Of a DNA stretch of 51,929 nt, positions 24,810 through 33,861 are shown piece by piece. The stretch is taken from positions 1 through 51,929 of the forward strand of contig NZ_SBAP01000019.1 in assembly GCF_004134945.1 (NCBI RefSeq). Direction: 5' to 3'. Within the stretch, counting starts at the first letter, position 1, and the number at the start of each line of letters is the position of its first letter. The DNA comes from Fusobacterium_C necrophorum_A (lineage in GTDB: Bacteria > Fusobacteriota > Fusobacteriia > Fusobacteriales > Fusobacteriaceae). Below the pieces are notes generated by a model, which did no database searches, was not told the DNA's origin, and worked only from the letters and a program-made list of their open reading frames with translations. The translations under genes and the position numbers were made by a program.

Positions 24810-26092
24810 GTATTACTGCACTTCTTTTGTTTTCCATTTCTCTGATTGTTTGTTTGCTCTGTCAATGGTCCATTCTCTATGCTTTACTCTTTGGAGCCTG
24901 CATTTTTTTCATATATGGACTTTTGGAAGGGCATTCTCTTTCGGACCTTTTTCAAATGGTTGTGTCAGGAGTTTTGACAGTAAAAAATATTTTAATTGTT
25001 TTTCTTTTGATTGGAATGATTACTGCAACTTGGAGAGCCTCCGGAACGATTGCGATGATTATTTTTTTAGGGTCTAAATTGGTATTTCCCTCTATTTTTG
25101 TTTTGCTGAGTTTTCTTCTCTGTGCTTTGCTTTCCATTTTGATAGGAACTGCTTTGGGAACGGCTGCCACGATGGGAGTCATTTGTATTAGTATCGCAAG
25201 AGCAATGGGAATCAATGAATTTTTTGTAGCAGGAGCTGTATTAAGTGGAGTTTATTTTGGAGATCGATGCTCTCCGATGTCAAGCAGTGCCTTGCTGATT
25301 TCTGAACTTACAGAAACAAATATCTTTGAAAATATCAAGGCTATGATAAAAACTTCCGTAGTTCCTTTTAGCTTGACATGTATATTCTATCTTTTTCTGG
25401 GAATGAAATCGGGAGTTTCGACAGGGATTGTGAGTGTCACTGCACTCTTTGAAAAGTACTATCATTTACATTATTTGACTTTATTGCCGGCTGTTTTGAT
25501 GCTTCTCTTATCCATCTTAAAAGTGAATGTGAGAGTTACCATGGGGATCAGCATTGTTCTTTCTTTTTTGATTGCTTATTTTTTACAGGGAGAACCGTTG
25601 GGAAATTTATTGTATTATCTGTTATATGGCTATACTCATTCTAATACGGATTTGAATACTATGATGCAGGGGGGAGGAATTCTTTCGATGTGGAGAGTTT
25701 CTCTGATTGTCGGAATCTCGTCTTCGTATTCCGGAATTTTTGCAAAAACCAAGATCCTGAAAAAACCGAAAGAATATATTAAAATTCTTAGTAACAAGGT
25801 GACTGATTTTGGAGCCGTTTTGGTAACAGGAACCATCAGTTGTATCATTGCCTGTAATCAAAGTTTGGCAGTCATTATGACACAGCAATTGTGTCAGGAT
25901 ATTATGCGGAAAGAGAAGTTGGCGATCACTTTGGAAAACACTGTCATTACCGTTGCTGCTTTAGTGCCTTGGTCCATTGCTATGGCAGTTCCTTTTCAAG
26001 CTTTAGAAGTACCGAATATTTCAGCATTTTATGCAGTGTATCTCTATTTCATTCCATTATGGAATTTAGGAATGGCTGTAAAAAGAAAATAA
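24803..26092 (+). CDS. nhaC: Na+/H+ antiporter, NhaC family
   Basis: This 429-residue membrane protein with about eleven helices carries the NhaC-type motif region GTALGTAATMGVICISI (about residues 116-132), followed by GVYFGDRCSPMSSSALL (about 151-167). It exchanges Na+ for H+, or possibly an amino acid/amine pair, since some NhaC members do so. It overlaps lgt by 7 bases and so is probably cotranslated. It is somewhat shorter than the usual 460-500 residues, mainly at the C-terminus. Confidence 0.82.
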   Translation: MLSITALLLFSISLIVCLLCQWSILYALLFGACIFFIYGLLEGHSLSDLFQMVVSGVLTVKNILIVFLLIGMITATWRASGTIAMIIFLGSKLVFPSIFVLLSFLLCALLSILIGTALGTAATMGVICISIARAMGINEFFVAGAVLSGVYFGDRCSPMSSSALLISELTETNIFENIKAMIKTSVVPFSLTCIFYLFLGMKSGVSTGIVSVTALFEKYYHLHYLTLLPAVLMLLLSILKVNVRVTMGISIVLSFLIAYFLQGEPLGNLLYYLLYGYTHSNTDLNTMMQGGGILSMWRVSLIVGISSSYSGIFAKTKILKKPKEYIKILSNKVTDFGAVLVTGTISCIIACNQSLAVIMTQQLCQDIMRKEKLAITLENTVITVAALVPWSIAMAVPFQALEVPNISAFYAVYLYFIPLWNLGMAVKRK

Positions 26093-26261
26093 GGATTCCG
26101 ATATGATAAGCTTCCCTTTCCAACTTTTTATCTCTTTCCGATTGTTTTAGCTCTATTCTATCAAGACGAGTAAACATTTCTTTGTTAGAAATCAAAAAAT
26201 TACGCATTTTAACTTACAAGTAAAAAAATGATGGCATTTTATAATAGATATTATGAAAGTC

Positions 26262-28790
26262 TTACAGATGCACCAATAAATCTTTCGTGGCATATAGCTC
26301 TTGGAGGAAAGGAAGTTCCTCCAGGATTTTTTTTTGCTTTTCTTGCGAGATACGGTGTGAAAAAACTCGTTCATGTTGAGAGATTTCTTCTTCCGGAATC
26401 CAGTGAAGAGACTTGGGAACTCGGTATTCATCCCGTATTTTATAGTAGCCCTGTAGAGAGTCATCTTTTTCCGACAAAATAAGAACTCGGCAAGAAAAGG
26501 AGAACGACGGAATTTTTTCTATGCTTTTGGGGAAAAGAAAAACAAGGAAAGAACAGTTGTCTTGAATGGTTTCCCTTCCGTCCCACTCTTCTACAATTTG
26601 ATACTTCTGTTGTTGTGCATTTGCATACAGTTCTATTGTTTTTAGAAGGGTTTGAATTCCTCTTCCTCTTTCTATGATTGCCAAAGTGTTCTGTTTTTGT
26701 TTGAAAAAAGAAGCCAGAATATTTGCTTGGATACGATTGTATTTTCCCTCTTTTCCCAGTAAAAAGTTCTTAATGTCTTGAAAAATAAGTCCTTCCTTTA
26801 GAGAATACGATTGAAATTCCTGTTTTTTTACAATCTCTAAATGAATTCGATAGTGTTCCTCTTCCAAAAAGATTTCTTTTTTTCGGACTTGAAATTCACA
26901 AGTTTTTTCTTTGTTCCAATAGTGTAAAATTTTGGAAGTATGGGAATCCAAATAACAAAGATAAGAGCGATTGGAAAAAAGTCTCACCTCTTTTTCTTCA
27001 AAGTTCAAATAAAGATTTTCTGAAAGATTGGTATGCTTCAGGTATAAAATGATCTCATAAGGAAATGAAATATGGGAATATTCGATTTCTTCCAAGTGGT
27101 ATTGTTTTTCTTTTTCCTGTTTTGAAATTTGAATGTCTTCAATGAAAATTTTGTATTGATAGCGACCACGATACATTTCCAATTTCAAATGAAAGGCAAT
27201 ATCCACCTCTTTGGCGAATAGGAGTTCCTCGTAGACATCGGAGGCTTGAAACCAAACACAGTTCCAAAAGACCGTATCTCCATGATGAATATTGCACATT
27301 AAATGTTTTTTATCCGCTCCAATCAATCTGATTTTGTCCAAACGACAGTGTTTTAAAGCAAAAATAGGAGCAGGGTTGCTGGCTCCAAAAGGCTCTAAAT
27401 AACGCATATCATGCAGAAGAGGATATTGAATTTGAAAAGGAAGCAATTCTTTGGTAATGGATAGTTTCTTAGTCAATAATTCTTCCGTGACTTTCCGGGA
27501 TAAGACTTTTTCAAACTCTTCATAAAATGTAGAAATATTTTCAATAAGAATCGAAAATCCGGCAGCTCCCGAGTGCCCTCCATATCGAAGAAGAAGAGGG
27601 GAAATTTCTCCTAAGGCTTCTACAATATTAATTCCGGAAATACTTCGACAGGAAGCGGTGGCAATTCCTTCTTCGGGTTTTATTTCCATGACAATGCTGG
27701 GCTTGTAGAAACGATCAACTAACTTGGAGGCGACAATTCCAATGACCCCATGATGAAATCCTTCCCGTGCGATGACCAGAGCATTTTTTTCTTCCAATTT
27801 TTTCTGTTGAATTTCTTCCAAACAAGCCTGCAATATTTTTTCTTGCACTCCTCGTCGTTCCATATTATTTTGTATCAAAGAATCGATTTGTGCGTTTGCC
27901 TTTTTACTGTCCTTTTCTAAAAAAAGTTTTACGGAACTTTTGGCATCTTCCAAACGTCCTGCCGCATTAAAAATAGGGGCAAGGATAAAGCCTATGTCAT
28001 AGGCTGAGAAACGACGGGTTTCATAGTCCGGGAAAAGTCGTTTCACTAAAATTCGTAGACCTGTCCATTGACTTTTCGCCAGGAGAGCAAGTCCCTGTTG
28101 GACCAGGATTCGATTATCCTCTACCAAAGGAACAATGTCTGCAACCGTTCCTAAGGCAACAATATCAAAATATTTTTGAATTTCTTCTCTTTTTTCTTCT
28201 TGTTCAAATAGAGCCGTAACCAAGAAAAAAGCAGTTCCCACTCCCGCAAGAGAAGGAAAGGAATAGAGATTTTCCTCTCTTTTCGGATTGATGACGGCAG
28301 CCGCTTTGGGAAGCTCTCCCTGTATTTCATGATGGTCCGTTATAATCATTGTCATTCCTAAAGAATTTGCAAAATCTACCTCCTTGACAGAAACAATTCC
28401 GCAATCCACCGTAATGACAATTCTTCCTCCCTGTTCATAGATATACTGTAGTGCTTCCTGATTCAAACCGTAGCCCTCGTCACGCAGCGGAATATAATAT
28501 TCCACTGGATAGCCCAATTCCGTGAGAGCAAGATAGCAAAGGGAAACGGAAGTGATTCCATCCACATCATAATCTCCATAAATCCAAATGGTTTGTTGTT
28601 TATTCTTTGCTTCTTGTAGGAGATGTACCGCCTTATCCATATCTTTTAAAAGATATGGATTGCTTGTGAATTCTTTTCGGTAAGATAAATTTCGTTCTTT
28701 CATAATACTATAGACAATAGAATGAATTGTTTCTTCCCTTTCTTGTGGATAGTATTGATAATTTTGATAAATCCATTTTGTATTTCTCAT
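26262..28790 (-). CDS. recJ: Single-stranded-DNA-specific exonuclease RecJ
   Basis: This 5'-3' ssDNA exonuclease acts in recombination and mismatch repair. Its 842 residues exceed the about 570 of E. coli because of a long C-terminal extension, as in many Firmicutes. The DHH motifs are WIYGDYDVDGITS (about residues 70-82), VDCGI and TDHHE. DHHA1 carries RYGGHSGAAGFS. The C-terminal about 280 residues have no motif I recognise. The ATG follows AGGAAG. It lies 66 bases downstream of a TPR-protein gene on the same strand, so they may be cotranscribed, and it converges on nhaC. Confidence 0.9.
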   Translation of the reverse strand: MRNTKWIYQNYQYYPQEREETIHSIVYSIMKERNLSYRKEFTSNPYLLKDMDKAVHLLQEAKNKQQTIWIYGDYDVDGITSVSLCYLALTELGYPVEYYIPLRDEGYGLNQEALQYIYEQGGRIVITVDCGIVSVKEVDFANSLGMTMIITDHHEIQGELPKAAAVINPKREENLYSFPSLAGVGTAFFLVTALFEQEEKREEIQKYFDIVALGTVADIVPLVEDNRILVQQGLALLAKSQWTGLRILVKRLFPDYETRRFSAYDIGFILAPIFNAAGRLEDAKSSVKLFLEKDSKKANAQIDSLIQNNMERRGVQEKILQACLEEIQQKKLEEKNALVIAREGFHHGVIGIVASKLVDRFYKPSIVMEIKPEEGIATASCRSISGINIVEALGEISPLLLRYGGHSGAAGFSILIENISTFYEEFEKVLSRKVTEELLTKKLSITKELLPFQIQYPLLHDMRYLEPFGASNPAPIFALKHCRLDKIRLIGADKKHLMCNIHHGDTVFWNCVWFQASDVYEELLFAKEVDIAFHLKLEMYRGRYQYKIFIEDIQISKQEKEKQYHLEEIEYSHISFPYEIILYLKHTNLSENLYLNFEEKEVRLFSNRSYLCYLDSHTSKILHYWNKEKTCEFQVRKKEIFLEEEHYRIHLEIVKKQEFQSYSLKEGLIFQDIKNFLLGKEGKYNRIQANILASFFKQKQNTLAIIERGRGIQTLLKTIELYANAQQQKYQIVEEWDGRETIQDNCSFLVFLFPKSIEKIPSFSFSCRVLILSEKDDSLQGYYKIRDEYRVPKSLHWIPEEEISQHERVFSHRISQEKQKKILEELPFLQELYATKDLLVHL

Positions 28791-28856
28791 ATTTTTTCTT
28801 CCTGACCTGTAGTTTTTATTTAGAAATGATAAGTTAACGCTGGGGAGCCGATTTCA

Positions 28857-30671
28857 TTAAGAATATAAGTTTTTATAAAAACAATAATGTAAAATAAGTT
28901 GTTGTATTTCATATCTCATAGATAGATCTGAAATTTTATTTAGGGAAATATCTCCATTTTCCTCCCAAATCAATTCTTTGTAATAATTTTCTCCATAGAG
29001 GAAAACAATCATGCCGGCAAGAGCTCCCGGATATTTTTCTTGAATTTTTTTTAGTTTTTGGCAAGCTATTTCTATGGAGAATTCCGGATTTTTTAATTGG
29101 GAAGGCTCCGGAGTATTTCGAAAATCCAAAGCAAAGAGTCCCATTTTATTTTCTTTTTCATAATTGCTGTTCCATTCACTGGACAGCAGAATTAAAGTGT
29201 TTAATATGTCTTCTGCAATTCCATATTGTAGAGCATATTTTTGGATTAACTCTCTGTAATATCTTGGAAATAATAAGGAAATGGAATTTCGAAAACGACT
29301 GAACAGAGAAGCGTTTCGTTTTGCATTTTGATATGCCAAGTCATAAAGAGCAAAGCTTTCATAAAAATTGTTCACCGCACAGGTAGTTTCAATTTCCGTT
29401 TTATAGTAAAAGTGGCTATTTTTGATTTCCAATTCCACCAAATCTCGATCCTGTATGGAAAGAAAATCCTTTAATTTTTCATATTCCAAAGAAGTTGATT
29501 TTACTATGTTTGAGTCATCGAAAGGATAGAGATCCGATAGATAATGCTGCACCAAAAAATTTGTGAAGGCAAGGGAATTGTCCTTGTCTACAGCGGCTGC
29601 GGGATTGGTGATGAAATAATGAAACATAATATTTTCATAAGCATTGGACTCTCTCTCTTCTATCTTTTGAGCAACGGAAAGAAATTTTTCCCTTTGCTTT
29701 GTAATAAAATAGGAATTTCCTAAAAGTTTTAAATCACGAGTACTTTTGGGAGATTTTTTTTCCAAAAGTTGAATGACGGTGTCGTAGTTTTCTAAACTGT
29801 AGTGAATTGCCGCTAATTCTAAGACGGCATCACTTTTGTATCTGGGATTTTGAATTGCTTCATAACAAGAAACGGCTTTCACGTACTCTTTTCTATGATG
29901 ATAAGCCCTTGCTTTTTGCAGGAGATAAAAGTCTTGATTTTCCTCAGCTCGTAGGTCCAATTTGGAAAATAAATTAGCATATTGCAATACCTTGTCATAG
30001 CTTTTCGTTTTCAAAAAATGAGTTAAGAGAGCGGAATAAAAGGGGAAAAAATCTTCCTTTTTTCCTTGATTTCGTTTCAAAAATTCCAAGAGAAATCTTT
30101 GGGCGTTTTCCCTTTCTCCCTTGGAAGCAAGATATGTAAAGATTTCCAAAACATCTTGTCTTTTTAAGTCCGAGATATGCTCAAAGTTCCGATAGAATTT
30201 GGCTGCGAAATATATCTTGTAATAAGCATTGATTTTGCATAGAACGGCTTCTATCTTTTTTTCCATCAATTCATGGGAATAGCTATATTCAGAAGAAAGT
30301 AATCTCTCGAAATAGAGATTGGCTTGCCTGAGTTGATTTTTTTTCAAGTGTAAGGTTCCAAGAGTATAATCTCTTTCTTCTATGTGTGAGGGAAGAATAT
30401 TTGCAGTCAGTAATGTTTCCGCTTCTTCCCATTGTTCTAAATGGTATTGTGTTAAACCCAGATAGTAATCCAATAATTTGGATTTTTGAACTCGGGAATA
30501 GGGAAAGGTTCTCTTGAGTAAAGAAAAGCTTTCGTAGGCTTCCTGATATTTCCGTTCTTGATATTGTTTTTTGGCTTTTGTGTATAAAATATAGTCTTCA
30601 TAAGAATAAGAAAACAAAAAATGGGAAAAGGAGAATAGATATATTGTCAGATAAACTATATTTCTTTTCAT
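28857..30671 (-). CDS. Exported TPR protein with degenerate lytic-transglycosylase-like C-terminus
   Basis: This 604-residue protein has a signal peptide (residues 1 to about 20). Helical repeats of TPR type (for example YEDYILYTKAKKQYQERKY, then further pairs) cover residues about 25-430. The last about 130 residues resemble a soluble lytic transglycosylase domain: YALQYGIAEDILNTLILLSSEWNS fits the catalytic-helix region with a possible Glu, and MGLFALDF replaces the usual GLMQL. Key Slt residues are only partly kept, so it may bind rather than cut peptidoglycan. The start at 30671 has AAAGGAGA upstream; a TTG 18 bases earlier was rejected. Confidence 0.6.
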   Translation of the reverse strand: MKRNIVYLTIYLFSFSHFLFSYSYEDYILYTKAKKQYQERKYQEAYESFSLLKRTFPYSRVQKSKLLDYYLGLTQYHLEQWEEAETLLTANILPSHIEERDYTLGTLHLKKNQLRQANLYFERLLSSEYSYSHELMEKKIEAVLCKINAYYKIYFAAKFYRNFEHISDLKRQDVLEIFTYLASKGERENAQRFLLEFLKRNQGKKEDFFPFYSALLTHFLKTKSYDKVLQYANLFSKLDLRAEENQDFYLLQKARAYHHRKEYVKAVSCYEAIQNPRYKSDAVLELAAIHYSLENYDTVIQLLEKKSPKSTRDLKLLGNSYFITKQREKFLSVAQKIEERESNAYENIMFHYFITNPAAAVDKDNSLAFTNFLVQHYLSDLYPFDDSNIVKSTSLEYEKLKDFLSIQDRDLVELEIKNSHFYYKTEIETTCAVNNFYESFALYDLAYQNAKRNASLFSRFRNSISLLFPRYYRELIQKYALQYGIAEDILNTLILLSSEWNSNYEKENKMGLFALDFRNTPEPSQLKNPEFSIEIACQKLKKIQEKYPGALAGMIVFLYGENYYKELIWEENGDISLNKISDLSMRYEIQQLILHYCFYKNLYS

Positions 30672-30752
30672 TTCGAAGTCTCCTTTCAAGTAATCGATAT
30701 TTATATTATTACAAAAATAAAAAAAAATATCAACTAATATTTAAAATAAGGC

Positions 30753-30782
30753 TTGAAATAAGATAGAGATTGTATGTATAAT
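30753..30782 (+). promoter_or_regulatory. Promoter of mutL
   Basis: TTGAAA (30753-30758) and TATAAT (30777-30782) are 18 bases apart, ending 38 bases before the mutL start. Confidence 0.65.
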
Positions 30783-30820
30783 AAAAAATAAAGTTTTATC
30801 TAAGGAGAGGAGGAATACAC

Positions 30821-32614
30821 TTGGGAAAAATTCATATTTTAGAAGAAAGTGTTTCCAATGCCATTGCAGCCGGAGAAGTCGTTGAAAATCCAGCCAGTTT
30901 AGTCAAAGAATTGTTAGAGAATTCTTTGGATGCCGGGAGTAAAAATATTTATCTGTTTATTCGGGAAGGAGGTCGTTTTGTCGAAATTCGGGATGACGGA
31001 ATAGGAATGAGTCGGGAAGACGTACTCTTATCTGTGGAAAGACATGCTACGAGTAAAATTTCCAAAAAAGAAGATTTATTTGCCCTGCAAAGTTACGGCT
31101 TTCGAGGGGAAGCTCTCTCCTCCATTGCAGCTGTTTCGAAACTGTCCATAACTTCTTGTGAATTAGGTTCCAGTATGGGAAGCAAAATGACAGTTTTAGG
31201 AGGAAAAGTAACAGGAATCAAAGATTTTCCAAGAACACAGGGAACAGATATTGTCATTCAGGATTTATTTTTCAATACGCCTGCCCGTCTTAAATTTTTA
31301 AGAAAAGCAAGCACAGAATATATACAAATCAAGGACATTGTCCTAAAAGAAGCTTTGGCAAATCCCGAGGTGAAAATTCGCTTGGAGATTGATGGAAAAG
31401 AAAGTATTTATAGCAGCGGAAATGGGTTAGAGAATACGATTTTAGAAATTTTTGGAAGAAATGCCTTGAAAAATTTGAAAAAGTTTGCCTATGGTTATGT
31501 AGGAAATGAAAAATTATATCGCTCTTCCCGAGATTCTCTTTTTATTTTTGTCAACGGAAGACCTGTAAAAGCGAAATTGATAGAAGAAGCAATTATCGAC
31601 TCTTATTATACGAAGTTGATGAAGGGAAAATATCCCTTTGCCTGTGTCTTTTTGAGAATCCCGGCTTCCGAAATTGATGTGAATGTGCATCCCTCTAAGA
31701 AAATTATTAAATTTGCCAATGCAAGTGAAGTCTACAGTTTGGTTCGAAATAGTATTGAGGAAGTTTTTCAAGAGGAAAAGGAATTCAGTTTTGCCCGGTT
31801 TGAAGTAAAAGAAGAACCCGAAGTTTTGGAAATAGAAAAATCTACGCAAAGAAATGTCAAGGAAATGGAGAAGAAAGAGGAAGGCTTGAAGCAGGAATTT
31901 TCATGGCAAGAAACTTTGAAAAAAGAAGAGAAAACATATTTTCAAGAAGAGAAAACAGAAAAAATTCCACTTTTTGACTTGCAAAATGATAAAATTCCTG
32001 CTATAAAAGATAGGCGTTCTTTTGTAGAAGAGGAGAGAAGTTCTCTTCCACACTATGATTTTAAAATTTTAGCTCAAATTTATGATACTTTTTTATTGGT
32101 AGAGCGAAAAGGAATCTTTGAAATCTATGATCAGCATATTATACATGAAAGGGTATTGTATGAGGAGCTAAAAGAAAAATATTATGGACATTCCATTCAA
32201 AAACAACAGCTTTTGGTTCCCTTGAGACTTAGTTTAGATCCCAGAGAAAAAGCACTTTTTTTTGAACATGCGGAACAATTTGCATTTTTTGGCATGGAGG
32301 GAGAAGATTTCGGAGGAAATGAAATTTTGATCCGTTCCGTTCCTGCTGTCGAGTTCAAAGCCTCGATGGAAGAAATCATTCGAGAGATGCTACAGCAATT
32401 GAGCCATGAAAAAGAAAAGGATATTCGGGAAAGTATGATTATCAGCATGTCCTGTAAAGGAGCGATCAAGGCAAATCAAAAACTGATTTTGGAAGATATG
32501 TATCCTCTGATTCAGAGATTGCATGAGATTGGAGAATATACCTGTCCACATGGACGTCCTATCATTATGCAGATCAGTTTGGAAGAGTTGGAAAAATGGT
32601 TTAAGAGAAAATAG
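30821..32614 (+). CDS. mutL: DNA mismatch repair protein MutL
   Basis: This 597-residue protein couples mismatch recognition to strand incision. The GHKL ATPase motifs are LVKELLENSLDAGS (about residues 26-39), DDGIGM and GFRGEALSSIAAV. The C-terminal half has an endonuclease motif DQHIIHERVLYE (about residues 437-448), matching DQHA-x2-E-x4-E except Ile for Ala. It also has SCKGAIKANQ and CPHGRP. It is therefore probably an incising MutL of the type found in bacteria without MutH. It starts with TTG behind GGAGAGGAGG. A Lys/Glu-rich linker spans about residues 325-405. mutS is not nearby. Confidence 0.93.
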   Translation: MGKIHILEESVSNAIAAGEVVENPASLVKELLENSLDAGSKNIYLFIREGGRFVEIRDDGIGMSREDVLLSVERHATSKISKKEDLFALQSYGFRGEALSSIAAVSKLSITSCELGSSMGSKMTVLGGKVTGIKDFPRTQGTDIVIQDLFFNTPARLKFLRKASTEYIQIKDIVLKEALANPEVKIRLEIDGKESIYSSGNGLENTILEIFGRNALKNLKKFAYGYVGNEKLYRSSRDSLFIFVNGRPVKAKLIEEAIIDSYYTKLMKGKYPFACVFLRIPASEIDVNVHPSKKIIKFANASEVYSLVRNSIEEVFQEEKEFSFARFEVKEEPEVLEIEKSTQRNVKEMEKKEEGLKQEFSWQETLKKEEKTYFQEEKTEKIPLFDLQNDKIPAIKDRRSFVEEERSSLPHYDFKILAQIYDTFLLVERKGIFEIYDQHIIHERVLYEELKEKYYGHSIQKQQLLVPLRLSLDPREKALFFEHAEQFAFFGMEGEDFGGNEILIRSVPAVEFKASMEEIIREMLQQLSHEKEKDIRESMIISMSCKGAIKANQKLILEDMYPLIQRLHEIGEYTCPHGRPIIMQISLEELEKWFKRK

Positions 32615-32644
32615 TGGGACGAAAGACGAAAAAGGGGTATTATT

Positions 32645-33112
32645 TTGAATGTTTCTATCGTATGTGTCGGAAAGGTGAAAGACAAATATATTTTAGACGG
32701 CATTGCCGAATTTCAGAAAAGACTTCAGGCTTTTGCCAAGTTTGACATTTTAGAAGTGAAAGAATATGGAAAAGAACAAAGCCCAACACAGGCTATGGAA
32801 AAGGAAACAGGAGAGCTGATTTCTGTTTTGGAAAGACTGGGAGGCTATCATATTCTCCTGGATGTCAAAGGAAAAGAACGAGATTCTTTGGAAATGGCAA
32901 AACATTTGGAAGGGTTACAAGTACAGGGAAAAAGTAGAGTTAACTTTATCATAGGAGGCTCTGACGGATATACGGATGCTTTGCGGAAGTATTGTCAGGA
33001 GAGACTCAGCTTTTCCAAATTTACCTTTCCACACCAATTGATGCGGTTGATTTTGATAGAACAAATATATCGGTGGTTCAGCATCAATCATCATATCAAA
33101 TATCACAAATAG
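32645..33112 (+). CDS. rlmH: 23S rRNA (pseudouridine1915-N3)-methyltransferase RlmH
   Basis: This SPOUT-class methyltransferase modifies pseudouridine 1915 in 23S rRNA helix 69. The 155-residue length is typical. Motifs are VCVGKVKDKY at the N-terminus, NFIIGGSDGYTDALR (SAM-binding knot) and the C-terminal FTFPHQLMRLILIEQIYR with final NHHIKYHK. The start is TTG 32645 after AAGGGG. It lies 30 bases behind mutL and 37 bases before the next gene, probably in one operon. Confidence 0.92.
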   Translation: MNVSIVCVGKVKDKYILDGIAEFQKRLQAFAKFDILEVKEYGKEQSPTQAMEKETGELISVLERLGGYHILLDVKGKERDSLEMAKHLEGLQVQGKSRVNFIIGGSDGYTDALRKYCQERLSFSKFTFPHQLMRLILIEQIYRWFSINHHIKYHK

Positions 33113-33149
33113 TAGAATATAAAATTATAATATGGAGGAAAAGAATAAC

Positions 33150-33479
33150 ATGTATTCACAAGGCGAAACTTTTTATTATGATATTGAGGACGAAGAATAT
33201 GAATTGAGTGTTCTATCTACTTTTTTAGTAGGAGAACAGGAATATCTTATTACAGAGGATTTTGACGGAGCACTTCATGTTTTCATCTATGACGAGGATG
33301 AAGATGATATTTTCCTGGTGGAAGATGAAGAGGAAGCGGTCCAATTGATTCAATATTGGAAAGAGGAGTACTTAGACGGAGAAGATATTGGAGATTACGA
33401 AGAAGATGAGTACTATGATAGAGAGGATCGTTATCAAGAAAATTCTTACAACGAAATTGAGGAAGATGACGAGTATTGA
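33150..33479 (+). CDS. Acidic DUF1292-family protein
   Basis: This small protein of 109 residues is strongly acidic, with Asp/Glu runs such as DEDEDDIFLVEDEEEAV. Its N-terminal half (ETFYYDIEDEEYELSVLSTF, then EYLITEDFDGALHVFIYDED) matches the DUF1292 pattern, a family of unknown function common in low-GC bacteria. ATG 33150 has GGAGG at 33134-33138; the in-frame ATG 33132 overlaps that site. It shares one base with the next start (TGATG). Its role is unknown. Confidence 0.72.
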   Translation: MYSQGETFYYDIEDEEYELSVLSTFLVGEQEYLITEDFDGALHVFIYDEDEDDIFLVEDEEEAVQLIQYWKEEYLDGEDIGDYEEDEYYDREDRYQENSYNEIEEDDEY

Positions 33480-33859
33480 TGATACCGGAAAAGTGGATGA
33501 TTAAAAGTCAAGATTCCTATGGGAAAAATTTAGAGTTTGTAGATTTAAAAGAGTTTCAACAAGATGGAGTGTACTCTTATTGTTATAAAAGCCGTTTGGG
33601 AGAGTGTGAGCTTGTTTTTTTCGAGCAAGAAAACCGAATTTCTCTTCTCCGAACAGGGAAAAACGAACTTCACTTGAATTTACAACTGGGAAGCACTTTT
33701 GAAATGAAATATCAAGCGGAGGGCTATCAAGATATCTTTTTCGTGAAAGCTCTATCCTGCAAAAGAGAAGAAGGAAGTTTTGAATTCTCCTATGATATTT
33801 TGGAAAAAAGTGGAGAGAGAATCAATCAAATCGTAATCCAAATGAAAAGGAGGAAATGA
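33479..33859 (+). CDS. Protein of unknown function, 126 aa
   Basis: I do not recognise this gene. It encodes 126 residues with no signal peptide or membrane segment. The sequence alternates charged and aromatic residues (for example SRLGECELVFFEQENRISLL), suggesting a small beta-rich cytoplasmic domain. Its ATG overlaps the stop of the DUF1292 gene by one base, and its end overlaps or abuts the lipoprotein gene that follows, so it is an integral part of a tightly coupled three-gene unit. The codon use matches the neighbours. Confidence 0.65.
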   Translation: MIPEKWMIKSQDSYGKNLEFVDLKEFQQDGVYSYCYKSRLGECELVFFEQENRISLLRTGKNELHLNLQLGSTFEMKYQAEGYQDIFFVKALSCKREEGSFEFSYDILEKSGERINQIVIQMKRRK

Positions 33860-33861
33860 CG

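Noticed and set aside
26093..26261. Small hairpin ATTTCT/AGAAAT (near 26175-26190) as a terminator between nhaC and recJ
   Set aside because: The stem is short and no T-run follows it on either strand, so it was not listed.
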